Shown here in pieces: positions 47,401-58,587 of a stretch of 64,000 nucleotides of DNA. Within the stretch, counting starts at the first letter, position 1; every line of letters begins with the position of its first letter. The position numbers and the translations under genes are program-made. Under the pieces are notes generated by a model that was not told the origin of the DNA, made no database searches, and was given only the letters and a program-made list of their open reading frames with translations. The stretch is from Symsagittifera roscoffensis. Its lineage: Eukaryota; Xenacoelomorpha; Acoela; Convolutidae. The stretch spans positions 62,001 to 126,000 of the forward strand of contig NW_026971645.1 of NCBI RefSeq assembly GCF_963678635.1, written 5' to 3'.

Positions 47401-48872
47401 GCAGTTGTCTGAAGCTCGTTTTCAAATAGACGTCTAGACTTGCTTCATTCTGCGCCCAGTAAAAGCTTTTTATTACATTGCCCAACATTTTTGAAACCGT
47501 TTTTCTTATGTCTAAGCCACGTTTCTGATTTTCTGGTTGTCTGTAGAATGTGACGACGCCATCGAAGACAGCTGAATAGGATCTGGATTCAGGGTCCATC
47601 GAAAATTGACGGGTAATCTCCCCTACCTCTTCGTGCATTTTCTCCCAGTGCACACTAACATCGTTTCCGGCCATTGTGCAAACATAGCTGTATTTCACCG
47701 AAAAAATTTTTTTAGTGTCCAATCGAAAGCGAAGCCAGCAAAAGTCATCGACGTGGTCCACAATGTAGCCGTGGGTTATTGTTGAAAAGTTATCAGCCGA
47801 TGTTTTAATCCCAATTGTCAACTTTGTTTCTCCCAAGAGACAAATGTCTGACCCGACTATCACATTGAGTTCGGCAAACTGGCTGCTATTCTGCTGACCT
47901 CGCAATTTGTCCATCGAGAGGTTCCCGATGATTTCTTTCAACGTCAAACCGCTATCACGCATGTCTATTCCAACGCTTGATATTATTGAATCAAATTGAT
48001 CACTGCTGTTATCGTTGATATTGCCACCTGATTGGCTGCCCGAGTTCCTGTGTGCTTTGTTTGTTGAGTTATCGGTTTGTTTTCTTTTTTTACTGTTTTC
48101 TTCGAACATTCGGTCTACAAACGAGCTTTGACTCGCCTCTCGTAGCCTACGCGATAAGCTAGATTGATCTCTGGGTCTATTCGTTTCATATCTGTCCAAG
48201 AAATTAAGGTTTCTGTGCTTTTTATTGGCTTTTTCTGCACTTGAATCACTGGGACTGTTTGTAGATGATTCCGCTGTTATTTGACTTTCAGCTTGCAAAC
48301 TGTTATCAGTGTTGCACGGAACAAAGATCTGTATCTGGCTTAGGTTATCCACAACTTTTAAATTTTGAAGTGGAAGAATCTGTGTTCCATTTTGAGAAGC
48401 ACAAATCGAGTTAGGTTTAGTGCGTAAAACGTTTTTGTCGTCCGTTTCTGAAACAGCGAAATAGAAAGATACCTCTTTCTCTCGCCTGCCAAAATCATTC
48501 GGTGGTACAAAAGAGACCATTTCGAGTTTTTGTTCCTCCATCATCAGGTTCATCCACTGACCAGGGTAGAAAAATTTTTTGTTTGCAATGACAACTCCGC
48601 AGAACAAAGACTCGTTATTCAACCCCAGGTCAAAAATGTCTGGCCGCACGCAAAATTTGAACTCCAGAAAACCCTTCTTGGAGTTATTAGTTTTGTTATC
48701 TCTTACTAGTTTCAGCATATCAGCTTTATTTTCTTGGTCGTCGCATTCACCATCGCTACGTCCAATCTCAGTCTGACGAGAACCTAATTCACAAAATATG
48801 GGTTTGTTTAAAATATATATGAGCAGTTGATGATTGGTGCACAAAACTAGTCAGGGCGCGCTGGGTTGTCAT
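44266..48872 (-). CDS. RNF213-like giant E3 ubiquitin ligase, N-terminal exons
   Basis: Vertebrate RNF213 is a very large AAA+ ATPase and E3 ligase with an N-terminal arm, a CBM20-like domain, a dynein-like AAA+ core and a RING-containing E3 module; it acts in antimicrobial and antiviral defence and lipid metabolism. The model here has exon 1 at 48872-48848 (MTTQRALT), exon 2 at 48783-45023 and exon 3 at 44413-44266. Exons 1 and 2 total 3786 nt, 1262 codons, so phases agree. A Ser/Asn/Lys-rich linker lies at about residues 190-290, followed by a beta-rich stretch (about 310-430) that could be the CBM20-like part, then a long helical arm. The ALDSLYKNKDF...LFDWIRAKMN region resembles the segment just before the AAA+ core of RNF213. 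No AAA+ or RING sequence is in the window. The minus frame also stays open to 48844 without splicing, but that N-terminus looks like intron. Family call is from memory of the human protein. Confidence 0.6.
48784..48847 (-). other. Putative 64 bp intron 1 of RNF213-like gene
   Basis: The donor is A|GTTTTG (weak beyond GT) and the acceptor is TTTTGTGAATTAG|G. Removal joins the A of exon 1 to GT of exon 2 as a serine codon in frame with the long exon. A length of 64 bp suits compact arthropod introns. The alternative is that translation starts at an internal ATG such as ATGCTGAAACTAG near 48721. Confidence 0.42.
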
Positions 48873-49553
48873 ATGTTCTTGATGGCTATTTGCTTTATGC
48901 GCTCGGTAACTAACTCTTTCTTTCAGTTCGCACTTAGGTTAACCGCATTGAACCAGCACCTCAAATGGTTTTGTATCCTGATCTTCAATTCAACAATCAA
49001 CCGATAAACCTCTGCGCGAACGAACATATAACAAAGCAAAAAAAAACCAAAGTCGTCTTCACAACAATAGGAATGACGGGAAACGAAATAATCAATAATC
49101 AAATTTAAATAGAAGATTTCCCCTCAAGCGCAATGGCTCACAGAAACTGCCAAAATTTATGAAAATTAGTGGTAATATAAGAAAGCGATCTAAAATAATT
49201 AAACGAAACAAAGTTTTCATTATTGAAAAATTATGAAAAAAAAACTTTTTTCTACTTGTTTCTTCTGAACTCCAAAAAAAACTGATCTACTTCTGCTCTA
49301 CATCACTTTTTTGCACTACTAAGGAAAAGTTGATTAAAAAATCAAATCAAACTAAGCAGGCGTGGGCAGGTCCTGGCTTTGGCTTTTTGCACTTGGCCAC
49401 TGGCGAAAAAAATTAATGGTGTTTTCGTTTTTTGCAGGCAGCTCTCTAGGTGAGACTGACCTGAAGGTGAACGGTAGTTGTTAAGGACAATTGAGGACAA
49501 TATTATACAAAAAAAGTTCTCTGTAGGGCTGTTTCGCTCAAGCCTCTGTGGGG
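48873..49553. other. Upstream region of RNF213-like gene, no gene seen
   Basis: This stretch should hold the promoter and 5' untranslated region of the minus-strand gene. I see no convincing TATA element or initiator. The minus-strand frame at 49569-49342 has no recognisable feature and overlaps element E sequence. Confidence 0.45.
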
Positions 49554-49905
49554 ATGCAAAAGATCTCAATGAAGCAGTTAACTAGTGATCTAGTGTATAC
49601 TGGTTTTCGCGAGTTAAATCTTGGAGTTTATCCAGAAGGAGAAGAACTGTCGTCTAAGAGTTATTCAAACTGTTCTGGTGCTGAAACTACAAGTAGTTTC
49701 AGCACTTACAAATAAGTGTCAATGTTAGAGATGGAATATGATTGGTTAGTTGGTAATATTTTACAGTGCTAGTTTTATCAATAATATATTTGGATATAAA
49801 TAATAGTTTAGAACTCGTTCCACCCATCCGCTGTTTTTAGTTTTTCATTTTTTTTTGTGAAGGACGGGTGATGTAGTTTTCTTTGGAAGTTTTAAGCAGT
49901 GATTT
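49554..49905 (+). repeat. Diverged element E fragment, plus strand
   Basis: Similarity to E copies 1 and 2 starts within a 53-codon frame (49554-49715) at SDLVYTGFRELN, continues through YPEGEELSSKSYSNCSGAET, passes the stop codon, and goes on through TGTCAATGTTAGAGATGG, TTAGAACTCGTTCCACCC and the TTTTTTTTGTGAAGGACGG stretch to about 49905. The upstream signal-peptide half is absent, so this is a fragment. The extension beyond the stop shows the unit is a DNA repeat, not only a gene family. Confidence 0.7.
49678..49705. repeat. Perfect 12 bp hairpin in element E fragment
   Basis: GTGCTGAAACTA and TAGTTTCAGCAC pair perfectly around a CAAG loop. Compared with the hairpin at 43773-43798, the pair next to GCTG is T-A here and G-C there, a compensatory change. 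In E copies 1 and 2 the right arm is mutated. Confidence 0.88.
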
Positions 49906-50159
49906 CTTGAAGAGTGGGTAAAACTAGTTGTTCGTGTAGAGAAAAAAAGATTGTTTGTACGTGCTTCAAAATGTTCGTTTCATTGTAGGTAGTCTTGGAT
50001 GATTGTATCAAGACTTGAGATTGATGCAATAATGTTTCAATTTTGTTAAGCTTAGAGCGAGACTATGTGCAGGATGAAGTTTAACTTTCCTTATGAAGTG
50101 CCAAGTGACTAGGGTTAGCATGTGAGATCAACGTTAAAATGGCCATTGACCTGTTTCAA

Positions 50160-50325
50160 TGGGTTTCGTTTGCTGCGATGTTCAGTCCATATTTTGAATC
50201 CTTTGAGGGTAGTGACTGCGGCAACAAACCAAATAGACTTGCCAATCCAGAGTTGGAATTTAATCGAGTTGTTATCTCCTTTGCTGCTCGTTCCTTGGGC
50301 TCTACGGAATCTTCACATACTGCTT
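50160..50325 (-). pseudogene. Coding-like island, unrecognised
   Basis: A minus-strand frame from about 50325 to a stop near 50160 reads AVCEDSVEPKERAAKEITTR and later LASLFGLLPQSLPSKDSKYG, with balanced composition that stands out from the T-rich surroundings. The plus strand is open in the same codon register (50139-50369, MAIDLFQWVSFAAMF...), so the strand is uncertain; I favour minus because the neighbouring island at 50590 is on that strand. No start codon or clear splice acceptor (only AAAGCAG near 50330). It may be an exon or a decayed fragment of an upstream gene. Confidence 0.25.
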
Positions 50326-50413
50326 TTGTTTATTTACATTTTGTTTGTGAAGTCACTTTTAAGTTATGATTTAATAATAGTTATTATCGCAAAAGCGTTT
50401 TCATTTAGTTCGG

Positions 50414-50590
50414 TTATTTTAAAAAGTCGCTCATCCTAGAGCAACTCTCGTCAAAAATAGAGTCACAAAGCGTGGTTGCAGCGCGTTGGGTAAGGCCGGC
50501 TATAGAGCATGCGATCATGTTCAGGACGTCCCTCTGGTTGGTGAGGCCAGGAATGAGCAATGTTTCAACGGTCTCTTTGTGCAGAGTCTC
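50414..50590 (-). pseudogene. Coding-like island, unrecognised
   Basis: A 58-codon minus-strand frame opens just after a stop (so it needs an upstream exon or is a fragment) and reads ETLHKETVETLLIPGLTNQR, then DVLNMIACSIAGLTQRAATT and a Cys-containing end (LCDSIFDESCSRMSDFLK). GC content is clearly higher than around it. A TATTAAG sequence before it could be a weak acceptor. I do not recognise the protein. Its position 1.5 kb upstream of the RNF213-like gene on the same strand may be accidental. Confidence 0.3.
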
Positions 50591-50760
50591 TTAATACATT
50601 CAACATTTTGTTTTATTTTCATGACGTGTTTCTCTCATTTTTGTTTTGGTTGTGTCCTTTTCTCAAAATTAGAATCATTTGTTTCGGTTTTGTCTTTCGA
50701 CTTTTTTGTGTTTTATTCGGTTTCAAAAAAACTTGTAAGTGACTCTCAAAAAGAAAAATT

Positions 50761-51517
50761 TATCTAGTTTTAATCTGGAGTTAATCCGGTTTGGGTACCG
50801 TGGGACTTTATTTCTTAGCCATGCTAATAGGTTTTGATTTTGTGGCGTTTCAATTTTCCTTCCAATCGTGTTAAGGGAAAGTTTAAAACGTGTGAAAACA
50901 AATTAGAGTTGTTATCAGTGAAAAGTAAAACTTAAAATTCATTATTTAAACAATTCATTGTGGGCGAGCTGTGCAAGTTGTGGAAAGAGTGTGGGATTTA
51001 TGGCGAGTAAAGAAATTAAAACTTATAAAAGAAATGTTTTTATTTAAAAAAAAAGGCAATTCGTGCGGATAGTGTCTGGTGATGTGAGGAGTTTGGCAAG
51101 CATGCGGATGACATTCTTAGTCTGAAAGAGAGGCCATAGAAGCTCTAGTGCTCGGATGATGTTGTGCACTTCCTTATTGAGCGAGAATTCATGCGATGTA
51201 TTTTGGATAAGGTTATATAGCTTGTGATTGTACTTAATAATATGAATATATTCTGGTATTTGTGGACTTCGATGGGCTGTGTATATCCGTGGAAGATGAT
51301 TGGTGGGCGGGATTCTTCAATGTCAAAGGATTTCGTTCGTGGGCAAAATATATACATTTGTCTGATGGGATCTTAGTTATGGAGGATGCCGTGTATGTTA
51401 AATGTGTAATTGGAGTTAATGAATGTGAATATGTTCTGTGGATTTTGTGGTGGTGTGTTAGTTGTATAGTGGTATTCGATAGATTTATAAAGGTTCTATG
51501 TGTGAGTTAATGTTAGG
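50761..51517. repeat. 779 bp-period tandem duplication, copy 1
   Basis: Begins TATCTAGTTTTAATCTGGAG and ends near GTGTGAGTTAATGTTAGG. The next copy starts 779 bp later. Open stretches exist on both strands but they are broken in one copy or the other, so no coding claim is made. Confidence 0.9.
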
Positions 51518-51539
51518 AAAAATGGAAAAAGGAAAAAAT

Positions 51540-52294
51540 TATCCAGTTTTAATCTGGAGTTAATCTGGTTTGGGTACCGTGGGACTTTCTTTTTTTAGCC
51601 ATGCTAATAGTTTTTGATTTTGTGGCGTTTTATTTTTCCTTCCAACCGTGTTAAGGGAAATTTTAAAATGTGTGAAAACAAGTTAGAGTTGTTATTAGTG
51701 AAACATAAAACTTGATATTCATTGTTTAAACAGTTTATTGCGGGCGAGCTGTGCGAGTTGTGGAAAGAGTGTGTGATTTATGGGCGAGTAAAGAAATTGA
51801 AACTTACAAAAGAAGCGTTTTTATTTAAAAAAAGGGCAACTCGTGCGGATAGTGTTTGGTGATGTGGTGAGTTTGGCAAGCATGCGGATGACATTTTTAG
51901 TCTGAAGGAGAGGCCATAGAAGCTCGAGTGCTCGGATGACGTTGTGCACTTCATTCTTGAGTGATAATTCACGCGATGTATTTTAAATTAGGTTATATAG
52001 CTTCTGATTGTACTTAATATTATGAATGTGGATGCGTATGTGGACTTCAATGGGCTGTGTACATCCGTGTGAGATGATTAGTGGGCGGGATTTTTCAATG
52101 TCGAAGGATTTCGTTCGTGGGCAGAATATATACATTTGTCTGATGGGATCTTAGTTATGGAGGATGCCGTGTATGTTAAAGGTGTAATTGGAGTTAATGA
52201 ATGTAAATCTGTTCTGTGGATTTTGTGGTGAGGTGTTAGTTGTATAGTGTTATTCGATAAATTTATGATAGGTCAATGTGTGAGTTAGTGTTAT
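51540..52294. repeat. 779 bp-period tandem duplication, copy 2
   Basis: Begins TATCCAGTTTTAATCTGGAG and ends near GTGTGAGTTAGTGTTATC. It differs from copy 1 by scattered substitutions and small indels (roughly one in ten to fifteen bases by eye), so it is older than the B-array duplication. Confidence 0.9.
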
Positions 52295-52339
52295 CATATT
52301 TTTTATTCATGCTGTTATTTACAAATACGCATTCTGATT

Positions 52340-52543
52340 TTATGAAATTTTTTCGGTCAGTTGGGGGTTAGTTTTTTCATCTTCTTCTATTACTGTATCT
52401 TCCATACATCGTACAATAGCGTGATCAGAGTGGTTAATTAAAATTCGGTTGGTTTTTTGAGCAACAAATCTTTTTATTGTTTGGGTTAGTCCTTTAGTTG
52501 TGAACTGTTTTTCATGCAGCGCGGTAGTTAGTTGGATTGACAT
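52340..52543 (-). other. Uncharacterised minus-strand ORF
   Basis: A 67-codon frame begins MSIQLTTALHEKQFTTKGLT and contains an acidic end (EDTVIEEDEKTNPQL). Composition is more protein-like than the surrounding T-rich frames. No recognised domain. It could be debris of the minus-strand retroelement further right. Confidence 0.2.
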
Positions 52544-52833
52544 ATTTCATTGATGGCTGGTTTATTGTAAAGAGGGAGTGATAGTGAGTTAGTGATGTGG
52601 TAGTAAAATGTCCATAATAAAATTGGCAACAGACTGTACTCGTCAACATACAAAGTTCAGTTGGTGATCATTAATGTTTTCATAGAAGGTGTATTATGGA
52701 AAGAAGGGTAAAATATATACGAAGAATTCCTTAGTATTAGTGTGAAGTGGTTGACGGGAAAACAGTCGAAGTGGTCGGGAAGTATGTTGGATTGAGTATT
52801 CGGAGGAAATTGATTGTGATAGGTGATGAATTG

Positions 52834-53274
52834 TTAATGTATTAGTATTTTGAAGCTATTGTTGTAAAATGATAAAAAATTGTCTAATTCATGCTCTAGT
52901 TCTTCAATGACGGAGCTAGATTGGTTGGGTTGATCACTGGTCACTGGGGAGAGCATTGGAGTTGCGTCTGTGTGGGAAGACAGTGCTGGGGAGGTTTTAT
53001 CGAGAATTTGGGGTATGGATCGGATGGAGGGGGTGATGCGAAAAAGTGGATGGGCTGGGCTCAAAGTTTTGAAATTCATCTGGGGACTCAATCTCCGAAT
53101 TAAAAAATTGTGAGATGGTGTTAAAAACTGTGTGTGTGCAATCATCAGAATCAATGCGTGGTGAATTAGCAAAGAATGAGGGTAAGGGAGAACAAGTGAT
53201 GTCAGAAAGGAAGATGCGAGAGGAGCGACGTTGGAGGTTGGATGTGAAAGAAAGCAAGTGGTTGAGGGATCCAA
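52834..53274 (-). other. Uncharacterised Ser/Pro/His-rich minus-strand ORF
   Basis: A 146-codon frame (MDPSTTCFLSHPTSNVAPLA...) ends in an acidic coiled-coil-like stretch (SSSVIEELEHELDNFLSFYN). A second minus frame (53287-52997) overlaps it, and its FNSEIESPDEFQNFEPSPST stretch also looks protein-like, so one frameshift may separate two parts of one older protein. No known domain recognised. The same strand continues with ORF fragments at 53509-53294 and 53824-53585. Possibly a decayed transposon gene. Confidence 0.25.
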
Positions 53275-53951
53275 TCTGGCGGCTCATCGTGGGCTAAAAA
53301 AAACTGGTTGTACTTTGATTAAAATTACTGTTATGTGGTTGTTCTATCTTCTGTTCATAGGTATCGGCAATATTTGGTTGGTGAATTATTATATAGGAAA
53401 CTGGGCTCTGCGGGTAGCTATGACTTGGTGAGATGCGCTCTATTACTGTTTTAATTCTATAGTTTCGTGATACTAAGAATAAGGGGTAGTTATTATAGAA
53501 ATTTTGCAATTGTGGTGCTGTAGGTGTTGGGTTTGTGTTGTCTTGTGAAGTATGGTATGGATTTGAAGTTGTTGAGATTTTTGTTTAATTCACTAATTTG
53601 AGCGCCAAAAAAATTTCAAGGTTAAGTGGAGTAAAGTGGAGTATGTCAATTGAATTCGAAATTATTTCAAAAAATACTGCAAACAATATGCGTGCTACAC
53701 TTGCTTCTTTATTTACTTTTTTTTGTATTGGGCATGTGTTAAAAATTCGTTTCAAAAGTGGGAAACGGAAAAAATAAGAATGGCCTATAATGTAGTCATT
53801 CTTTCCCAGATGTAATAGGGCCATCCTAGCAATTTCACTTTTCAGATTGACAAAACTAGAGATGATTATGGGTGATGTAACTTGTGGGCGGTGTTTTTAA
53901 CAAAAAATATATAAAGTCTTTTAAATCTTTAAAGTATCCGCTTTAATCTTG

Positions 53952-53970
53952 CATATATATATATATATAT
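53952..53970. repeat. (AT)n microsatellite
   Basis: About nine AT dinucleotides. Confidence 0.95.
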
Positions 53971-53999
53971 CGGAGAATTCTGCGGCTTCAGCGAGTTTT

Positions 54000-55881
54000 C
54001 TTAATTTTTGATCTATCGGTTGTCTTTGGATCGTGTTCACTTTTGTAGGAAGTTCTTGAAATTTTTGTGTGCGAATATGATGTTGTATGTCGGATCTGGA
54101 ATATATACCTATCGATTGTAAATCTTTATTTGGGTTACGTGCGATAGCTCTGATACTTCCTGATGAAATTTTCTTTAGAAGATATTCTTATGAGTGGGGT
54201 ATTGGATGAGAGGATAGTATTTGTGTTCAATTAGGTTTTGCTCTTTAAAATTGTGGCTGTTTTCAGATCCACATGGGGCGGCTTTATCTCAAATTATGTA
54301 CGTCTCGGAAGTGTATCTATCGACAAAATGTATTTGGTTTTTGTAGAATATAGGGATTCTTCTGTAACGTCGTTGGTCTTCAAAAACATTTAATGGCGAT
54401 AGTTTTTTAGTACATGTGTAGTATCATAGTATATTTCATTCGTAATTGATGAATTTTGATTCATTAACTGATAATCAATATCTTGCATAAGGTTTTTTCA
54501 ATACTGCTAGCGCAAATGATTGTAACATTTGTGCTAATTGTAGTTCCTATAAGTGATGGAGTATTTCTAATTCTGATAGTAACATTTCTTGAAAAAATCT
54601 TCTAAATGTGTAACCGAATTTCATATCTTAGTGAATACCTTAGTACATTGCGCCAAAACAAATATTGTTCACGAGTGATAGCTCTTGTAAACGTGTGCTA
54701 TCTTTATCTTGTAGACGAAATTATCCACCAGTTTTTCCTGTGTTTTTCGAAAATGTTACTGGGATATATGAGTTTTCGTCGCTAAGACTTTTAAACGTAG
54801 GACTTGGGTTAATTATTAATTTTACTTTTTTCATGTCGAAATTTTTTTAGTATTCGACAAGAATTTTTGAGTATTGTGTTTTGTAAAGTGGAGTATAAAA
54901 TTTGCAGGCAACTTCTGTTTTGCGATAGATTTGAAAACGTGTTAATTCGTTTTCTATTGCATCCATATTTTTGTTACGATTTTTGTCAGGGTTCGTTTTT
55001 TTTATTCGGGTTGATTCAATGAAGTATTTCCGATTAAATTCAATCTAATTTGCGTGAACTTTAGCAACTGGAAAAGTGATACAGGTGTCTTCAGGTAACC
55101 AAACTATGGTAGCCTGTGTTGGTGTGGTAGGATCTCAAAAACCTTGATAGTTTTTGCAAGCTAAGCGTTTGTCTTGATATATTATGTTGTATCGTCTTTT
55201 GAATCTCGTGTAAGCTTTACTTTTTCTAATTGAATTTTCCTATCGAAAAATATTTTTTTTCATATCCTTTATTTCCTGTGTCTGCTTTACATTCAGAAGG
55301 GTTATTTGTTCCGATGTGTGGTATCCAAATTCTTATTGTGTAGCTTATAACTTAATCGTCCATGTGCGCCGTGGAACGGTTATTTATCATCTAATTTTAT
55401 ATGATCTTGGTATCTTTCAAGTTCTGGTTGATGTGCAGAGTCTGGAAATACTTGAAAGTCTACCAAATTGCGATTTGTGCCTTTGCTTGTAGTTGATTTT
55501 AATCGTTTGAGTTCGTTTTTACCATTGTCGGTACCTTCGGGTTTAAGATGTAAAGTTATTTTGATATTGCTTCGGAAGAAAAAATCGTAGCCGAGCCTAT
55601 TTTTGTTTCCATTTGAGACTTGGGAACAATGGACTGTTTTCTCTAAAAATTTCGCTGTGATTTAATATCCTGTTACGGTGGTAGCTCGTGATTTTGAACA
55701 CAGTGATGCTACTATGTTTGTTGAATCTATTTCTCGCGGTTCGGATTCCAATTGAATTGCTTACTTTATTGCGTATTCACGTAGTGTTTTTCGTTCATTT
55801 TCTTCACAATCTTATTGTGTAACTAATAAATCTTGTGGTCCTGTCCGAGGGGATGGATCTTGTTCTTTTGAAGGTCTTCTA

Positions 55882-55939
<58 letters not shown>

Positions 55940-57360
55940 TTATTCAATGTATATATTTTTTGTATATATATGCCTTATTCAAATATGCCTAAAGTTCTTG
56001 TATATATTTGCCTTATTCAAAATATTCAAGGGGAGAAAAAGCTTTGAGGAAAGAAAAACTATTAAATATACTTGTAAACAATAGTCCTGAATATGGGTTA
56101 TAAAATGTTATGTATCCAAGTGTCTTTTGTATATCTGTCGTATTTATGGATAAGTTCTGTTGTGATAAATGGGGGAGGTGAAAATTGAGCTGTTATATTT
56201 GGTTGAGCTAGTGGTGATGGACTATATTATTTAACTTTAATGTTACTTCAAGTTTAGGTGTTAAATTGTTTTGTGTAAGGATCTGTTATTGTGTTATTTA
56301 ATGTCTTTGTGAAAGTCATGTCTGTATTGTAACGTGTTGAGTGTCCAATTACATATTCTTTTGCTATCAACATATTGAACAAACAAGGTAGGAGGTGCTA
56401 CGAGTGCGTACCACCAGTCTAATCATAGGGGTATATTGTTGGTTAAAATTTCTCTTTATCTAACGTCTAAATTTGTAGGGAAACTTAGTTGAAATGTTCT
56501 AGTTGGGGTTTGACTTATTGTTGAAGGGATTGAAGGTAGTGATAAAAATTCTGGTAATACTGAGGATGTATCTGATGTATCGCTTACTAAGTTTGGTCCA
56601 CCTTGAGTGAAAGCTTGTGTCATCCAATGTGGAAGACGTTTTGTTGAAGTAGAGGTTAAAAGCAATTTCAGGATTTTGTTCAGATGTGGCAGTTGAATCT
56701 ATAAAATCCGATGGGATTTTGGAGTACTTTGTTGTGAAATTGTTTGTAATGGTGGGGGGTACACTGAGTTATGTTACTAGAAAGATCTAAAGGATTTGGG
56801 GATGGATGATGATGAGGGCATATTAAAATGAACTCTGGGTGTTGCAAAATTTCTATTTCGTCTGGGATGGATTAACGTCTTTCTTTTGTAGATGTTTAAG
56901 TTTGCTTTTGACTAGGTTATTTTGTTCGATTAAGCTCATGTTGGAGAGAAAGATAGATATTATATTTTGTTTCGTCTTGTGGTTTCCTTAGAGGTGCGTG
57001 GGGGACTACTGGTATTAAAAGTTCTGATAATAACGCGTGTCTTTCGTCAAAATTGTAGGGGCTATCTTGAAATGAAATGCGTGTTGATGATTAGGGTTGA
57101 TTTTTTTGACTAAACGTTGGTGTTGTTTGAAGTTCCTGGGATGTCGTAGTCGGTGGGGACTGTTGTGTTGGTTGTTGATGAGCAATTTTTGAATTGTTTG
57201 AACTACTTTTCCTTTATGAGTAAAAACTATGTTGTTTATAAATTTGTTCTATTAAAATGATCAAGAGGATTGTTGCTAGTGCAGAAGTGATTACTGCTTT
57301 TCTTAATCATTTACATATTGTCAAAATTAAGAAGCTAGAAAAGTGAAAAATTTATAAAAA
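54000..57360 (-). other. Multiply stopped minus-strand coding debris beyond integrase
   Basis: On the same strand as the Ty3/Gypsy pol and beyond its integrase, many short frames with protein-like composition are interrupted by stops and shifts (for example 56665-56456, with a PLPEFLSLPSIPSTISQTPT-like Ser/Pro/Thr segment). Errantivirus-type Gypsy elements have a third, envelope-type ORF in this place. I cannot identify conserved env motifs with confidence, so this is recorded as possible env debris only. A (TA)n tract interrupts it at 55881-55936. Confidence 0.3.
55881..55936. repeat. (TA)n microsatellite
   Basis: A near-pure TA run of about 56 bp, followed by three ATATATGCCTTATTCAA repeats to about 56020. 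Confidence 0.97.
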
Positions 57361-58587
57361 GAAAGATGTCTTTCTGTTGAATAAATGTCTTAACATTTAA
57401 GAGTTAAAGTATCGTACCTAGGGAGATGGTCAACGATTTTTGAGAGTTTTAGGTACGCTCTTGTGAGGAAATTTACGAAAAAACTGCAAGAAACAATGAA
57501 AAGGAGGAAGAGTATTTCAAGGGTGTCTACGAAAAAAAAATATACTCTATTGAAAAAAGATTGTGAAAATTGAAAAGAAAAATTGAAATTATAGTTTTTA
57601 GAAAGCGGACTGAGCGAGAGAGAACCATTCGATTAAACAATCAAGTGAGATCGGATTGCTTTTTGATTTTTGCCGAGTAGGTTGGATAAAGACGTTTTTT
57701 GGTGAAGAGAAGTCTGAAGTTCTAGAATGAGCTTACTATTTTTTTTTATTGGATGGTTAGAGTGTTGTGAAGTTATATCGACTTTAGGCTAAATGGTCAT
57801 GTCAGATTTTGTCTTTAGGCTTATTCAAAAAAATGCTTGGGGAAAATGTGGTGTATAACTGGAGATAATATTGTTGATTCATGCACCAGTTGATGGGTAG
57901 GGGGGTAACAGTTAGATTTCATTTATTCAAGTTGTCAAACATGAGCTTGTTGCTGATTTTTGACATTTAGGTCTTTTAGTTACAGTTTCATTTACGTTTG
58001 AAGTTAGTACTTATCGGGATGAAAAAATTGTAATCTTTCCGTGGTTGACTTCTTTTGTTTTTTGCGGTAAAATTTACGATTTCTCCTAATTTACGATTTA
58101 TCCTTTGTTTTCGTGGTATTTGATTATGATTTTATTCTTGATTTTTTGGTGCGATGTTTGTGATTTCACTGTTTTCTGATTTAGGAAAATTTGATGTATG
58201 AGCTTCATTTTGATATTGGTGATATTTGTTACCTGAGTTGTCTAGAACAACTTTTAGTCCTGTAAAGGAGTATAACTGATTTAGTTCGCAAAGAGCATAT
58301 TCTTTTGGGAAATATGGTAGGAGATTATTTTGGTGTTTAACTATTTCGCTTTGGTCAGAATCAATAAGCTTGCATGTAACATCAGTGGGTTTATCAGTAA
58401 TCTGAAATGGTCCTTTTCGGATTGGTTGTACTTTTCTAGATGTTCCTTTTTGTGTTATAAAATTTAGTATTAAGTCATATGTTTCAAATTTTAGGACTGT
58501 AACTGGTGTAAATTTTTAGCTGGTGAAATGTTTTGTGATCGAATCTTTTGTCTTCGCAAAAAGTTTGTGGCTACTTTTTTGTAAACT

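Noticed and set aside
49342-49569. Minus-strand 75-codon ORF as upstream gene
   Set aside because: It partly overlaps element E sequence in antisense and has no conserved block.
54000-57360. Confident envelope gene of the Gypsy-type element
   Set aside because: Position fits, but frames are too broken and no diagnostic motif is clear.
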